A DNA stretch of 24,821 nt, taken from contig DATELY010000011.1 of the NCBI GenBank assembly GCA_035276085.1, positions 1 to 24,821 on the forward strand, read 5' to 3'. Position numbers and translations under genes: made by a program. The notes beneath the pieces are model-generated. The model was given only the letters and a program-made list of their open reading frames with translations, did not search any database and was not told the DNA's origin. Below, piece by piece: positions 1 through 8,391 of the stretch. Origin of the DNA: DATELY01 sp035276085. GTDB taxonomy: Bacteria; Pseudomonadota; Gammaproteobacteria; Steroidobacterales; Steroidobacteraceae. Each line of letters begins with the position of its first letter. Within the stretch, counting starts at the first letter, position 1.

Positions 1-307
1 CCGAATACGCAGAATAGTGGGTGTTCGACAGATTACGCCCAACCAGCCGCACATCCCAACGTTCGTCCGCGGATGTCCATCCGACATTGGCATTGACGAT
101 GGCGAAACTGTCTTCGGTGATCGAGTTGCCCGCATCCCACCTGAAGCCGTCGTTGTAGTAGTAACCGACCGTGGCACTGAGCGTACCGATATCGACCGGC
201 ACGCTCAGAGTCGGAGAGAACGTCACCGTGTACTTCGGCGCTCTTGGAAGTCTGTTGCCGGAGCCGTCACACGCTTGCAACGTATTTCCACCCGCGGGAT
301 TGGGGGT
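1..307 (-). pseudogene. Detached C-terminal part of TonB-dependent receptor A, beyond an in-frame stop, running off the window
   Basis: Reading on past the TAA at 310-308 in the same frame gives 102 uninterrupted codons that are clearly receptor sequence. A loop with TPNPAGGNTLQAC is followed by RAPKYTVTFSPTLSVPVDIG, then a strand containing VGYYYNDGFRWDAGN, and then WDVRLVGRNLSNTHYSAYS at the window edge. The intact paralogue at 8392 has matching elements at the same place (RTPKFTGNVGFTYDL, NAYYNDGFYWDAQN, FEVTLWGNNLGDEQYLI). These are the last strands of the 22-strand beta barrel, and the very C-terminus lies outside the window. No frameshift is needed, so one base change separates this piece from the upstream reading frame. 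It has no start site of its own that I can support. Confidence 0.85.
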
Positions 308-2098
308 TTAACACGGAGCGTTCACGAACCCCTTCATCTCGGTATCGAGATAAGCGATGCCTGCATCGAGGCTCAGGTATTGCGAAACATGTAAGCGCGT
401 TTCCAGTTCAGCACCTGCCACATCGGAGTCTGCCGCATTGAGCGTCTTGACCGTTGGGCCCACGGCAATGCCGACCTGAAGGTCATCGTACTGATAGTAG
501 AACAACGCTGCGTTCAAGCGCAGACGCCGATCGAGCAGTTCCGTCTTCACGCCGGCTTCGTACGCATCGAGGATTTCCGGATCGAATGGCTCATCCCCGG
601 CGGCAACCGTATTGAAATTGCCTGACTTGAAACCGCGGCTATAGGACCCGTAGACCATGACGTCATCGCTGAGCTGATGATCGAGGATCGCCCGCCAAGT
701 GGGCTTCTCGTACGACTTATGGCGGCTGGGTTCGACCGGTATCGAGAGCAGCACATCCCGAGTCGCGGGATCGATGATGTCGGTGCGGCCGGAAAGCTCT
801 CTCTTGTCTTTCGTGTAGCGCACACCCAGGGTCAAGTGCGTCGCCTGGGCAACAGGGATCGTCGCCTCGCCGAACGCCGAGTAAGTGTCCGTGGTGATGC
901 TGTTTGCAATGCTTACCCCTCCACCGACACCCGAGCCGAAGATCCCCAGTCCCAGCGGTCCTGCAAAACCGGACTTGTCGTGCATGTAGAACGCGCCCAC
1001 GATCCACTTGAGAGCCGAACTCGGATCCGAGATCAACTGGAGTTCCTGCGTGAACGTCCGATAGGACTGCTCATCGATGTCGACGTCGACAATGGGACTT
1101 GGCGTAGCATCGTTGTCGGAGCGCAGCTTGACCTTCAAGCGCTGATAGGCAGAGATGCTCTTCAGGCTGAAGAGCTCGAAGGAGTGCTCGATATGCGCTG
1201 CGGTACTGTACGCGTCGTATTTGCCGTATGGATTTACGTTGCCCGATACATCTTGATACTTGCCTGTATAGGTCGTCACTCCATCGATACCCAGTGAACC
1301 GGGCAGGTAGTGCAATCCCACGCCGTCGTCGCGCTTTGCGTCCAGATAACTCCCCATCAGAGTGACAGACGTGTTCTCACCGGGTGTGTAGAGCCATTTG
1401 GATCTCAGGTACAGCTCATCCTTCTCGTTGGTCTCCGCGCCCGTGGTGCTGTTGTTCCCGAAACCCTCTCGGCGCTTGTGGTAGAAGGCTGAAATATCGG
1501 CGGCCAGATTCCTCGCGATGCCCGTGGTTGCGTAAAGCTTCGCCTCGGTGCTGTCGAAGTTGCCGTAGGACAGGGTTCCCGACAGCTGCGTGTCCTGGGT
1601 CGGCGCCTTGGTGATGACCTGGACCAAACCTCCCGTTGCATTGCGGCCGAAGAGGGTGCCCTGCGGCCCTTTGAGAACTTCCACGCGCTCAATGTTCAGC
1701 AGCGAGAAGTCCGCGCCGTAGGAGGCAGGAACGTATACGCCGTCGATGTAGGTTGAGGTACTCGGCTCTTGCCCAGCCGTTCCGTCGGTCGAGCCCACGC
1801 CGCGGATGAACAGGTTCAGATTGCCCGTGCCATGGGTGGTCACCAGCCCGGGCACCTGCTGCAACAACTCTGACGTTGACTCCGTACCGACGCGCTCGAG
1901 GTCACCGGCGGACATTGCGGTGACCGATATGGGCACCGTCTGCACATTCTCGGAACGCTTCGTTGCTGTCACGAGGATCTCTTCGATGCGAGGCCTCGAG
2001 CCATCGGTTGCGGCAGCCCCAACTATGGATGACTGCTCTGCCGCGGATGCTGTGATGGCAATGCACGCGGAAATCGCCGGCAATATCACGGAGCGCAT
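308..2098 (-). CDS. TonB-dependent outer-membrane receptor A, truncated by an in-frame TAA
   Basis: The open frame encodes 596 residues. Residues 1-20 look like a signal peptide (MRSVILPAISACIAITASAA). The TonB box IEEILVTATKR is at 38-48. The plug domain carries the signature VEVLKGPQGTLFGRNATGG near 139-157, followed by barrel strands, with Y(S)RGFKSGNFN and PEILDAYEAG late in the barrel. The ATG at 2098 has an AGGGGG ribosome-binding site about 6 bases upstream. Receptors of this class usually run 700-800 residues. This one stops after FVNAPC, in a predicted extracellular loop, and loses the last strands plus the C-terminal beta-signal needed for BAM-dependent assembly. The same frame continues with homologous sequence (see 1-307). 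It is therefore probably a recent nonsense pseudogene or a sequence error. If intact, it would import a bulky substrate using TonB energy. It is divergent from the gene at 2573. The substrate is unknown. Confidence 0.9.
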   Translation of the reverse strand: MRSVILPAISACIAITASAAEQSSIVGAAATDGSRPRIEEILVTATKRSENVQTVPISVTAMSAGDLERVGTESTSELLQQVPGLVTTHGTGNLNLFIRGVGSTDGTAGQEPSTSTYIDGVYVPASYGADFSLLNIERVEVLKGPQGTLFGRNATGGLVQVITKAPTQDTQLSGTLSYGNFDSTEAKLYATTGIARNLAADISAFYHKRREGFGNNSTTGAETNEKDELYLRSKWLYTPGENTSVTLMGSYLDAKRDDGVGLHYLPGSLGIDGVTTYTGKYQDVSGNVNPYGKYDAYSTAAHIEHSFELFSLKSISAYQRLKVKLRSDNDATPSPIVDVDIDEQSYRTFTQELQLISDPSSALKWIVGAFYMHDKSGFAGPLGLGIFGSGVGGGVSIANSITTDTYSAFGEATIPVAQATHLTLGVRYTKDKRELSGRTDIIDPATRDVLLSIPVEPSRHKSYEKPTWRAILDHQLSDDVMVYGSYSRGFKSGNFNTVAAGDEPFDPEILDAYEAGVKTELLDRRLRLNAALFYYQYDDLQVGIAVGPTVKTLNAADSDVAGAELETRLHVSQYLSLDAGIAYLDTEMKGFVNAPC

Positions 2099-2572
2099 AC
2101 AAACCCCCTACGTCGCATCGAATCAACGGCAGCGTTCGGTGTTGCGAGACTCCGCGTTCTCCGCTCGATCGCGCACGCTGAAGATGCTTTACAAGCTGAA
2201 GATGTAATCTGCCGGCAGAATAGGCCGTTGGTACCGAAATCCAGGTCCTTATTTTTGGACTGAGCGGCGAAGCAGTCGAACCTTTAGCTCGAAATGCACT
2301 GCTCTCGAGAGTGATAGCAGTTGCTCACGGTGCTCCCGCTTAGCACCATTGGCTATGGATAACGAGGACGAGATGCGAGCAGGTATTGTCGTCGCCGCAA
2401 TGCTTTTTTGTTGTTGGCTTGTCAGTCGCTGCAGGATGGGATGCTGCGGTCAGCTGCTCGATCGAGATCCCGGCATGGAGACTGGGTTCAGCGCTGCAAA
2501 AGCAGTTGAAGCATTGATCGGCATCCCCCATGGGCGGCACATCGATAGATCAGGACTGCCAGAGGTTTCTAC
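2099..2572. promoter_or_regulatory. Divergent intergenic region between receptor A and DUF7064-type gene A
   Basis: These 474 bases separate two divergent start codons, so they should hold both promoters. No convincing gene is seen. What can be seen is a 12-base perfect palindrome TCTGCCGGCAGA at 2208-2219 and, beside it, two direct copies of GCTGAAGATG at 2177-2186 and 2195-2204 (18-base period). These lie about 80-120 bases upstream of the receptor start and could be regulator sites. I could not identify clear -35/-10 pairs. An open frame ending at 2576 overlaps the next ATG but lacks a ribosome-binding site. Confidence 0.4.
2208..2219. promoter_or_regulatory. 12-base palindrome, possible operator
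   Basis: TCTGCCGGCAGA is perfectly self-complementary and lies 110 bases upstream of the receptor A start, in a divergent promoter region. It adjoins two GCTGAAGATG direct repeats. TetR- and LysR-type regulators bind such dyads. Which protein might bind here is not known. Confidence 0.3.
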
Positions 2573-3817
2573 ATGAGTCAGCCGACCAATCGTTATCACC
2601 TTACCCCTTACGATGAATTTCCAGTTCATCAGTCGCCGTATCCATTTTGCGTGGTTCCATCCACGGACTATAACTGGGACGACGGTTACTGGATGGGCGT
2701 GCATTCGCCCGCACACAGGATATTCATTGGTACCGGCCTGCGGGTAAATCCGAACAGCGACATGGTCGGTGCGTACGCGTGGATCAACGTAGAAGGAATG
2801 CAGCGCACGATCCGTCTGAGTCGCTGTTGGCGTGAGAATTACGCTCTCCAGGTCGGTCCACTGCGATATGAGTTTCTCGAGCCACTGCGCAAGATTCGAA
2901 TCGTGCTCGAGCCAAATGAGGCGGATTTCAGCTTCGATATCATTTGGGAAGGCTCATCGCCTCCGTTCCTTGAAACACACCATGTAGCCGTTCATCGATG
3001 CAGGCACACGACGGAGCAGTCCCGCTACACCCAGCCTGGACGAGCATCGGGGCAGCTGACGTACAAAGGGAAAACCCTGTCGCTGTCGCAAGATCACTGG
3101 TATGGCACGCGTGACCATAGTTGGGGTCTTTATGCGGAGCGGCCGCCCTTGAGTCCACACCCTCGCTTGCTGCCGCCCCGTGTTCCCAGCAATGAGCCTG
3201 CGCGCGCCTTGCGATTCTGGGCCGTGATGCGCGCCGATCCGTACAGTGGGGTGTTCGAGTTTCACGAGGACAAGAACGGCATCCAGACTGCCATGAACGA
3301 CGCCTTCGGCACGCCGTTCGGTGGCACTTTCCACCGCGGCTGGTCCGAGGAAGAAATCCCCTTGGCCTCGGTAACCCACCGGCTGGAGTTCGAGCCTGGT
3401 ACAAAAATCCTCAAACGAGCATCGATCAGTCTCATCGACACGAGAAACCGGCCCTGGAAAGCGGAATTCGAGACGGCCACTCCGCCGTGGTTGCCCGTGA
3501 CGAACGGCTACCTGCCGGGAAGCTGGAAAGACGGCGGTACCATTCACACGTACCACAATGCTCCGTTGGCGATCGAGTGGGATGAGTTTGACTTCTCGAA
3601 GCAGCCCGTCATGCATAAGCCTTACGCGCTGAAAGAAGAGGACGCGACGGATACCTTCCGCTTCAACTTTGACTACAGCAAGCCTATGCAGGGCATTGAG
3701 TATTCCTGCAGGCTGAAACTACAGTCGCCCGATGGTGCGACTTACCCTGGCGCTGCTCACGTGGAGCATCTCATCGTCGGTCCCTATGCACCGTACGGCT
3801 TTACCGGCGACGAGTAA
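2573..3817 (+). CDS. DUF7064/AttH-CrtC-like lipocalin-type protein A (uncharacterised)
   Basis: This 414-residue protein has no signal peptide and no membrane segment, so it is probably cytoplasmic. Its landmark is RDHSWG at 180-185, preceded by a beta-rich half and followed by a second beta-rich half. This layout resembles the two-lipocalin-domain CrtC/AttH/DUF7064-DUF7065 proteins, which bind or modify hydrophobic ligands. That assignment is from memory of the motif and not from a search. The gene at 10590 carries the same motif as RDRSWG, so the window holds two diverged paralogues. The ATG at 2573 has AGAGG seven bases upstream, a strong start. It heads a plus-strand group with a sulfotransferase 83 bases downstream and a DUF1214-type gene after that. 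A reasonable inference is that it handles the hydrophobic substrate of the cluster. No catalytic residue can be named. Confidence 0.85.
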   Translation: MSQPTNRYHLTPYDEFPVHQSPYPFCVVPSTDYNWDDGYWMGVHSPAHRIFIGTGLRVNPNSDMVGAYAWINVEGMQRTIRLSRCWRENYALQVGPLRYEFLEPLRKIRIVLEPNEADFSFDIIWEGSSPPFLETHHVAVHRCRHTTEQSRYTQPGRASGQLTYKGKTLSLSQDHWYGTRDHSWGLYAERPPLSPHPRLLPPRVPSNEPARALRFWAVMRADPYSGVFEFHEDKNGIQTAMNDAFGTPFGGTFHRGWSEEEIPLASVTHRLEFEPGTKILKRASISLIDTRNRPWKAEFETATPPWLPVTNGYLPGSWKDGGTIHTYHNAPLAIEWDEFDFSKQPVMHKPYALKEEDATDTFRFNFDYSKPMQGIEYSCRLKLQSPDGATYPGAAHVEHLIVGPYAPYGFTGDE

Positions 3818-3900
3818 TGCGTCAGGGCTCCCACAGGGCGGCGATGGTGTGGCGGGCGCCCGGTGGGCGAGGGTGGTGAATGACAGGGGTGTGAGCACTG

Positions 3901-5196
3901 GTGAGTAAAAAAGATCCGCAGGACGAACAAGTCGTGGACGGCGCTGCTCGAAGGCAACGGTGGAAGCCTGCGGCTCGGCCGCAGTGGGTCGCCGAGGTGA
4001 ATGAGATCGGGTCGTTCATGGATCTGCGATCCGTGGTGCCGCTCGATGAGGCGTCGCTCCTCGGTACCGCGCAAGAGAACACGGGTCTGAGCGACTTCGG
4101 CGAAGACAGTTGGCGTGAGCCGTTTCGCGTCTTCGTCAAAGCGCTCGAGAAAGAAGCCCAGCTCAACTTGATGGGGCGCTTATTGACGCGCTCCGAGCTA
4201 CTTCAGTATCTGGAGGGTCGGCTCCAGATCGAGAACGCCTACAAGCTGCATCCCGAAATCGAGAATGAACAGATCAATCGTCCGCTGCTGATCATTGGCC
4301 AGGGCCGCACAGGGACGTCCGTGCTGCAGAATCTGCTGTCGGCGGATCCGGAGAACGGGACGAACACGATCTGGGAAGCGATGTTCCCCTTTCCACCGCC
4401 GGAGGCGGCCAGCTATCACACCGATCCGCGCATCGAGCGCGCGGACAAGCTGATCACGATATACAACCGCATTGCTCCGGAGCTCGAATCGATGCACGAG
4501 TTCTCCGGCGGCATTCCCAACGAATCGGTGCACCTGCGGTGCCTGGCATTCCAGTCGGTCTGGATGGTCGTGATGGGACAGGCACCGAGCTACTTTCAAT
4601 TCATGGGCGGACGAGACGTCAGGGATGCGCTTCGATATGAGAAACGGGTGCTGAAATTCCTGCAGTGGAAGAATCCGCGCAAGCGCTGGGTGCTGAAGGC
4701 ACCGGACTATATTCGATACCTGCCCGAAGCTTTCGAGGTGTATCCCGACGCGGCAGTGATCTGGACACACCGCGATCCCATCGTCGCGCTGACGTCGGCC
4801 ATCGGCCTGATGGGCACGTTGAACTGGATCCGCTCCGACGTGCCGTTCCTGGATGGAACGCTGGACTTTCTCACCCGGGTGGACGCCTCGGCAGAGCTGA
4901 TGACGAAGCCCATCGAGTGGTTGCAGAGCGGCAAGGTGCCGGCCGATCGGTTCTGCAACGTGAGCTATCAGGACTTCGTCCGCGACCCGATGGCTGTCGT
5001 CGACCAGATCTACGCTCGTTGCGGCATTCATCTCACTGCGGATCGCAGGGCGCTCATGCAGCAGCATATGGAGAGCACCCCGCGGTCGAAGCGACCCGCG
5101 CACAAGTACGATCTCGGCCCGCGCGAAACGCTGGAGCGTGAGCGAGCTGCATTCAGCGTCTATCAGAGGTTCTTCAATGTGCCCGATGAAGTCTGA
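3901..5196 (+). CDS. Sulfotransferase family protein A
   Basis: This 431-residue protein starts at GTG 3901, with AGGGG about 12 bases upstream. The PAPS-dependent sulfotransferase core begins after an N-terminal helical region of about 125 residues. The 5'-phosphosulfate loop is GQGRTGTS at 133-140, RWVLKAPDY follows at 262-270, and the 3'-phosphate-binding segment THRDP is at 289-293 with a downstream Ser (LTSA). The order and spacing match the bacterial Sulfotransfer_3-like family. The loop departs from the common GLPRSGTT form shown by paralogue B at 17715-16444 but keeps the Arg and the Gly-Thr pair. The family transfers sulfuryl groups from PAPS to hydroxyls of small molecules or lipids, and the acceptor here is unknown. 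It overlaps the following gene by 20 bases, implying translational coupling. The presence of a second sulfotransferase in the same cluster suggests two acceptor positions or two substrates. Confidence 0.9.
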   Translation: MSKKDPQDEQVVDGAARRQRWKPAARPQWVAEVNEIGSFMDLRSVVPLDEASLLGTAQENTGLSDFGEDSWREPFRVFVKALEKEAQLNLMGRLLTRSELLQYLEGRLQIENAYKLHPEIENEQINRPLLIIGQGRTGTSVLQNLLSADPENGTNTIWEAMFPFPPPEAASYHTDPRIERADKLITIYNRIAPELESMHEFSGGIPNESVHLRCLAFQSVWMVVMGQAPSYFQFMGGRDVRDALRYEKRVLKFLQWKNPRKRWVLKAPDYIRYLPEAFEVYPDAAVIWTHRDPIVALTSAIGLMGTLNWIRSDVPFLDGTLDFLTRVDASAELMTKPIEWLQSGKVPADRFCNVSYQDFVRDPMAVVDQIYARCGIHLTADRRALMQQHMESTPRSKRPAHKYDLGPRETLERERAAFSVYQRFFNVPDEV

Positions 5197-6421
5197 CGAA
5201 GACGCTTCGCGTGTACATCAAGCGTGGCAGCAGTACTGCGCGAGCTTCGAAGAGTCACTGCGCGCGCTCGAGCGAACGCCCCGGTTTCAGGACAACGTCC
5301 ATGATCGAAAGCAGGCATATATCGCGCTCCTCCAGGCACAGGCAATGGCCTACAACTGGGTCGTCGCGCCGCGACCCGAGGTTGCGCGCGTCTACACCCA
5401 CACGGCGTGGAACACGAACGTCTACACATTGGGAGGCAATGGCAGTGACGATTGCCTCGCGATCGCGTTTCTCGACGGCAGAGCCACCTATCGATTGCGG
5501 GGGAGGCTGGGGCAGCTGCGTCTGATCACGTTGCAGCACTTCAGCCATGCCCTGGGTCATCCGGACGCTCGCATGCTCGGCAACTACGAGTGGACGCCGG
5601 ACGATCCGGCGGCAGACGGCCGCCTCGATTTGATATTCAGCGCGAGTAAGCAAGACGGCAATTGGATTCGCCTCGACGGGCAATCGCAACACAATTTCCT
5701 CTTCTTCCGCAGAAAACTGGGAGATTGGTTCGACGATCTCGGGGAGCTCGACGTCGAGACGCTCAGTCCTCCGCCGGCAAGCGCCAATGACAGCGAATGC
5801 GTCGTCGAGCGGATCGATGCCGCTCGAGGTTTCTGCAAATATCTAATCGAAAAATGGGCGATCGGTATTTATGACGTCTTCAGAGCGAAGGCAGGCGGAC
5901 GTCCCAACAGCGTCTCCTACTTCCCTGGCAAAGACATCGCTCAGGGGTATGCAGGCAGCCCCTCCACGGATTACGCGGGCATCGTTTACGAAATCCAAGC
6001 CGATGAGGCGATGATCATCGAGCTGGAGCGGCCGGACGCCGCCTACTGGTCGATCCAGCTGTTCGATGTCTGGTCGAAGTCGCTCGATTTCATGAACTAC
6101 CAGACCGACGTCAATCTGCTGCGGGCCGTCGTCGATGCCGATGACAAGCTTCGATGTGTCATCTCGCACAGCGATCCTGGACTCGCGAACTGGCTCGATT
6201 GTCGTGGTCAAAACACCGGTTTCGCCGTGTTCCGAAACTACCGAGCGAGGACGCAACCCGTGCCCGTTGTCAGAATCGTGAAACTCTCAGAATTGAAGCA
6301 GGCTCTGCCTCCAGAGACGGCGCGGGTGACGCCGGCCGAACGCGCGAAAGCGCTGACGTACCGCCGGCTCGGCCTGCGTAGGCTCTACGATTTGCCGGGG
6401 GCGAGCCAACGCCCGGAATGA
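5177..6421 (+). CDS. DUF1214/DUF1254-like protein A, cytoplasmic form
   Basis: I place the start at ATG 5177, which has AGAGG seven bases upstream and overlaps the sulfotransferase end by 20 bases. This gives 414 residues. An in-frame start at 5138 is less well placed. There is no signal peptide. The C-terminal third has the DUF1214-type segment: AAYWSIQLFDVW, then the sequence from DPGLANWLD (333-341) through FAVFRNYR, then a Pro/Val-rich PVPVVRIVKLSEL tail. The secreted protein at 16442-15120 shares this whole segment (DPGVPNWLD, VRKVPLAELRNHLP). The N-terminal part contains TAWNTNVYTLGGNG and an aromatic-rich beta region. The function of DUF1254/1214 proteins is not established. They recur in operons for catabolism of hydrophobic compounds. 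The gene ends 39 bases from the convergent kinase gene. Confidence 0.85.
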   Translation: MCPMKSDEDASRVHQAWQQYCASFEESLRALERTPRFQDNVHDRKQAYIALLQAQAMAYNWVVAPRPEVARVYTHTAWNTNVYTLGGNGSDDCLAIAFLDGRATYRLRGRLGQLRLITLQHFSHALGHPDARMLGNYEWTPDDPAADGRLDLIFSASKQDGNWIRLDGQSQHNFLFFRRKLGDWFDDLGELDVETLSPPPASANDSECVVERIDAARGFCKYLIEKWAIGIYDVFRAKAGGRPNSVSYFPGKDIAQGYAGSPSTDYAGIVYEIQADEAMIIELERPDAAYWSIQLFDVWSKSLDFMNYQTDVNLLRAVVDADDKLRCVISHSDPGLANWLDCRGQNTGFAVFRNYRARTQPVPVVRIVKLSELKQALPPETARVTPAERAKALTYRRLGLRRLYDLPGASQRPE

Positions 6422-6460
6422 CGATGCAGGCGGCGGCGCGTATGCACGTTGCCAGAGAGC

Positions 6461-7630
6461 TCAAGCGCCAAAGCTGTCGAGTGCGTCGAGATCGTCTATG
6501 GCCGTGGATATGCGGCGCAGGAATTCGACGGTCGTGTGCTCGGGCTGCAGGTTTTCCGGTTGCTGAATCGACGGCGTGAGCGTCACGGTCCAGAACGACA
6601 ACGCAGCGAAGAGTTGCTGTCGGTACAGATTCCATGCCTCTTCGAATGGGACGCGAGGGCCGCCATTCTCCCGCAGCCGCTCGAGATAGTAGTGCAGCAG
6701 CTCCTTGTCCCATCGGCGCCGGTTATCGACGGTGAGAGCGGTGCTGATGGTGTACGCCACGTCGCGTGACCAATTGCCGATCGCCAGGCACTGCCAGTCG
6801 CCCAGACCCATCTGTCCGTCCTGCATCAGGAACCAGTTCTTCAGATGCACATCGTTGTGTGTGACCATTCTGGGTAGTTCGGCATGTCGCAGCACGCATT
6901 CCGTCGTGCGGGGCCACACTTCCGCTTCGCGCCTGGCTAAACGTTGTGGGATGAGCCCGCGCTCTACGGCGCCGGCGAAGCCTTTGGCGCAATACTCGGC
7001 ATGCCCAAAATCGAGATAGCGCTGCCAAAGCTCGTTCCAGGGGAGCAGCCCTTCGCCTGCAGTGAAGAGATCGGTGCGCTCGTGTGTCGAGCCATGCAAA
7101 GTGGCCAGCACGTCCATTTGATTGCACGCGCGTTGGAAATCCACTTCCGTGGACTCGTCACAGAACGTCGCGTTGCCGGCCATGTCCTCGAAGACGAAGA
7201 TCGAAGTCCATGCCTCTGCATCGTAGTCGGCCAAATACGCGTTCGGCGCGGCGAGATTCAGGTGCGCACGAAGATGGCGGTAGAACGTCACCTCGTTGAC
7301 CGTTGCACGCGATACTCTGAGGAATGTTCGATGGATCAAGGTGTGCGCTGCCTTGCAGAAGACGCTGCGCGGCAGACCGCGCGAGTGACCCACCTCATTG
7401 TAGGCAACGTGAATCCGCCGGCGATTGGAGGAGCCATTGTCCACGGGTCCGAGTTCGTACGAAACGACTTGCGCACCCGGAACGGAGCGACACAGCAAGT
7501 CGGTCAACCAGGCGGGCGTGATTGCCTCGTACCGCGCCGGCACTTCGCTGGCACGGAACACTTCGACCGGGTTCTGCTGGTCGGCGTGAAAGCGGCGCGT
7601 GATTCGTTCGATAGCTTCATCCGATTGCAC
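6461..7630 (-). CDS. APH-type phosphotransferase (kinase) A
   Basis: The frame stays open upstream to 8179, but the real start is best placed at GTG 7630, where AAAGGAG sits about seven bases upstream. This gives 389 residues. The upstream extension is Cys/Arg-rich and unlike any protein domain I know. The kinase core is clear: VFCKAA with the nucleotide-binding Lys, NEVTFYRHL with the partner Glu, the catalytic loop HNDVHLKN at 258-265 (Asp260, Asn265), and GDWQ with the metal-binding Asp278. This is the aminoglycoside-phosphotransferase/ecdysteroid-kinase-like fold. Relatives phosphorylate hydroxyl groups of small molecules such as antibiotics, ecdysteroids, choline and hydroxyacyl-CoA. Antibiotic resistance is unlikely here because the neighbours are catabolic in type. 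It is transcribed convergently with DUF1214-type gene A and divergently from receptor B. An ecdysteroid-kinase-like role on a polycyclic alcohol would fit but is inference. Confidence 0.9.
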   Translation of the reverse strand: MQSDEAIERITRRFHADQQNPVEVFRASEVPARYEAITPAWLTDLLCRSVPGAQVVSYELGPVDNGSSNRRRIHVAYNEVGHSRGLPRSVFCKAAHTLIHRTFLRVSRATVNEVTFYRHLRAHLNLAAPNAYLADYDAEAWTSIFVFEDMAGNATFCDESTEVDFQRACNQMDVLATLHGSTHERTDLFTAGEGLLPWNELWQRYLDFGHAEYCAKGFAGAVERGLIPQRLARREAEVWPRTTECVLRHAELPRMVTHNDVHLKNWFLMQDGQMGLGDWQCLAIGNWSRDVAYTISTALTVDNRRRWDKELLHYYLERLRENGGPRVPFEEAWNLYRQQLFAALSFWTVTLTPSIQQPENLQPEHTTVEFLRRISTAIDDLDALDSFGA

Positions 7631-7746
7631 GTCGAATCTCCTTTGTTTCTCGATGAGATATCGCTTGCTGCAAGGACATGCACACGCAGAGCGTCCTTCA
7701 GGAAGCAGTGCAGCGAAAGCCGGGCGAGTGTCGACCGCACCGATTG

Positions 7747-7768
7747 AAGTTAGCTGCCACGCTAAGTT
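7747..7768. promoter_or_regulatory. Imperfect inverted repeat, possible operator of the kinase A / receptor B region
   Basis: AAGTTAGC and GCTAAGTT are separated by six bases and pair with one mismatch. The element lies 117 bases upstream of the kinase A start in a divergent promoter region. The size fits a dimeric repressor site, but no binding protein is identified. Confidence 0.3.
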
Positions 7769-7970
7769 AGTACGGACGCAACAGGGAACGTGGCCTCCGT
7801 TGGACACTGGCAAGCAAGTGCCAAAAATTCCAGCAATCCAGTGGAAAGCACGACGCTCAAGGCAGATGTGGTGGCTCAGGGCTTCCGGTCCGGGATTGTT
7901 TGCCCACCTGGGCCGCTGAACAGACTCGTGAGTTGCCCTGACGCCCCTGACACGAGGGTGCCCTGTTGAA

Positions 7971-7988
7971 AAGGCGTCAAAACGCCTT
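7971..7988. repeat. Perfect 7-base hairpin in the divergent intergenic region
   Basis: AAGGCGT, loop CAAA, ACGCCTT. It could be an operator or a transcript hairpin. It has no downstream T-tract on either strand, so it is not a standard terminator. Confidence 0.3.
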
Positions 7989-8391
7989 GGCTCCGCTCGA
8001 GTCGCGTGAACAACTTCTGCCACCTTCGCGCAGCGAGATCCATCGGAGCAAAAAGGTTCGACTGATTTCCATATCGGTCGAAGAATTGCACGTCCCCGGG
8101 CCGTCATGTCCGGGACGACGCCGTATTCTCCACCGCATTGACGCCACACCTGTCCGCGCTTGACGAACATGTAAACCACTGGCGCTGGAGATGCCGCGAA
8201 GTTCCGGATCCAAATTCCGGAGACATCCGTGGGGTCATCGGATTCGCGCGACGCGGTGCTTGAACAGGACAGCCTGCGAGAAGATCAGGCAGCCGGTGCA
8301 CCGGCAAGACGATTTCATTGCCGTGCTCCTGCGCAAGCCACGCAGATTCAAGTGCAAGAAACCAGCTCAAACATGAATGGGGGGCAACTGA

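Larger units (their letters stand above)
7631..8391. promoter_or_regulatory. Long divergent intergenic region between kinase A and receptor B
   Basis: This is 761 bases without a supported gene, unusually long for this cluster. It should contain the kinase A and receptor B promoters. Three small symmetric elements are visible: AAGTTAGC-6-GCTAAGTT at 7747-7768 (one mismatch), AAGGCGT-CAAA-ACGCCTT at 7971-7988 (perfect), and two copies of TTCCGGA at 8202-8208 and 8215-8221, whose TCCGGA core is itself palindromic. The minus-strand frame is open through much of the region but shows no domain. It could be a decayed gene or simply an open frame in GC-rich DNA. Confidence 0.4.

Noticed and set aside
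2349..2576. A 75-codon plus-strand frame whose TGA overlaps the ATG of the DUF7064-type gene (ATGA)
   Set aside because: No ribosome-binding site at either of its first ATG codons, Cys-rich composition and no domain. The following gene has its own strong site, so the overlap is probably chance.
3853..3862. CGGGCGCCCG palindrome between the first two plus-strand genes
   Set aside because: Very short, GC-only, no T-tract, and lies inside a same-strand operon gap.
7631..8179. Extension of the kinase A frame by 183 codons
   Set aside because: The extension is Cys/Arg-rich without domain features, and the GTG at 7630 has a near-ideal ribosome-binding site just before the kinase sequence.
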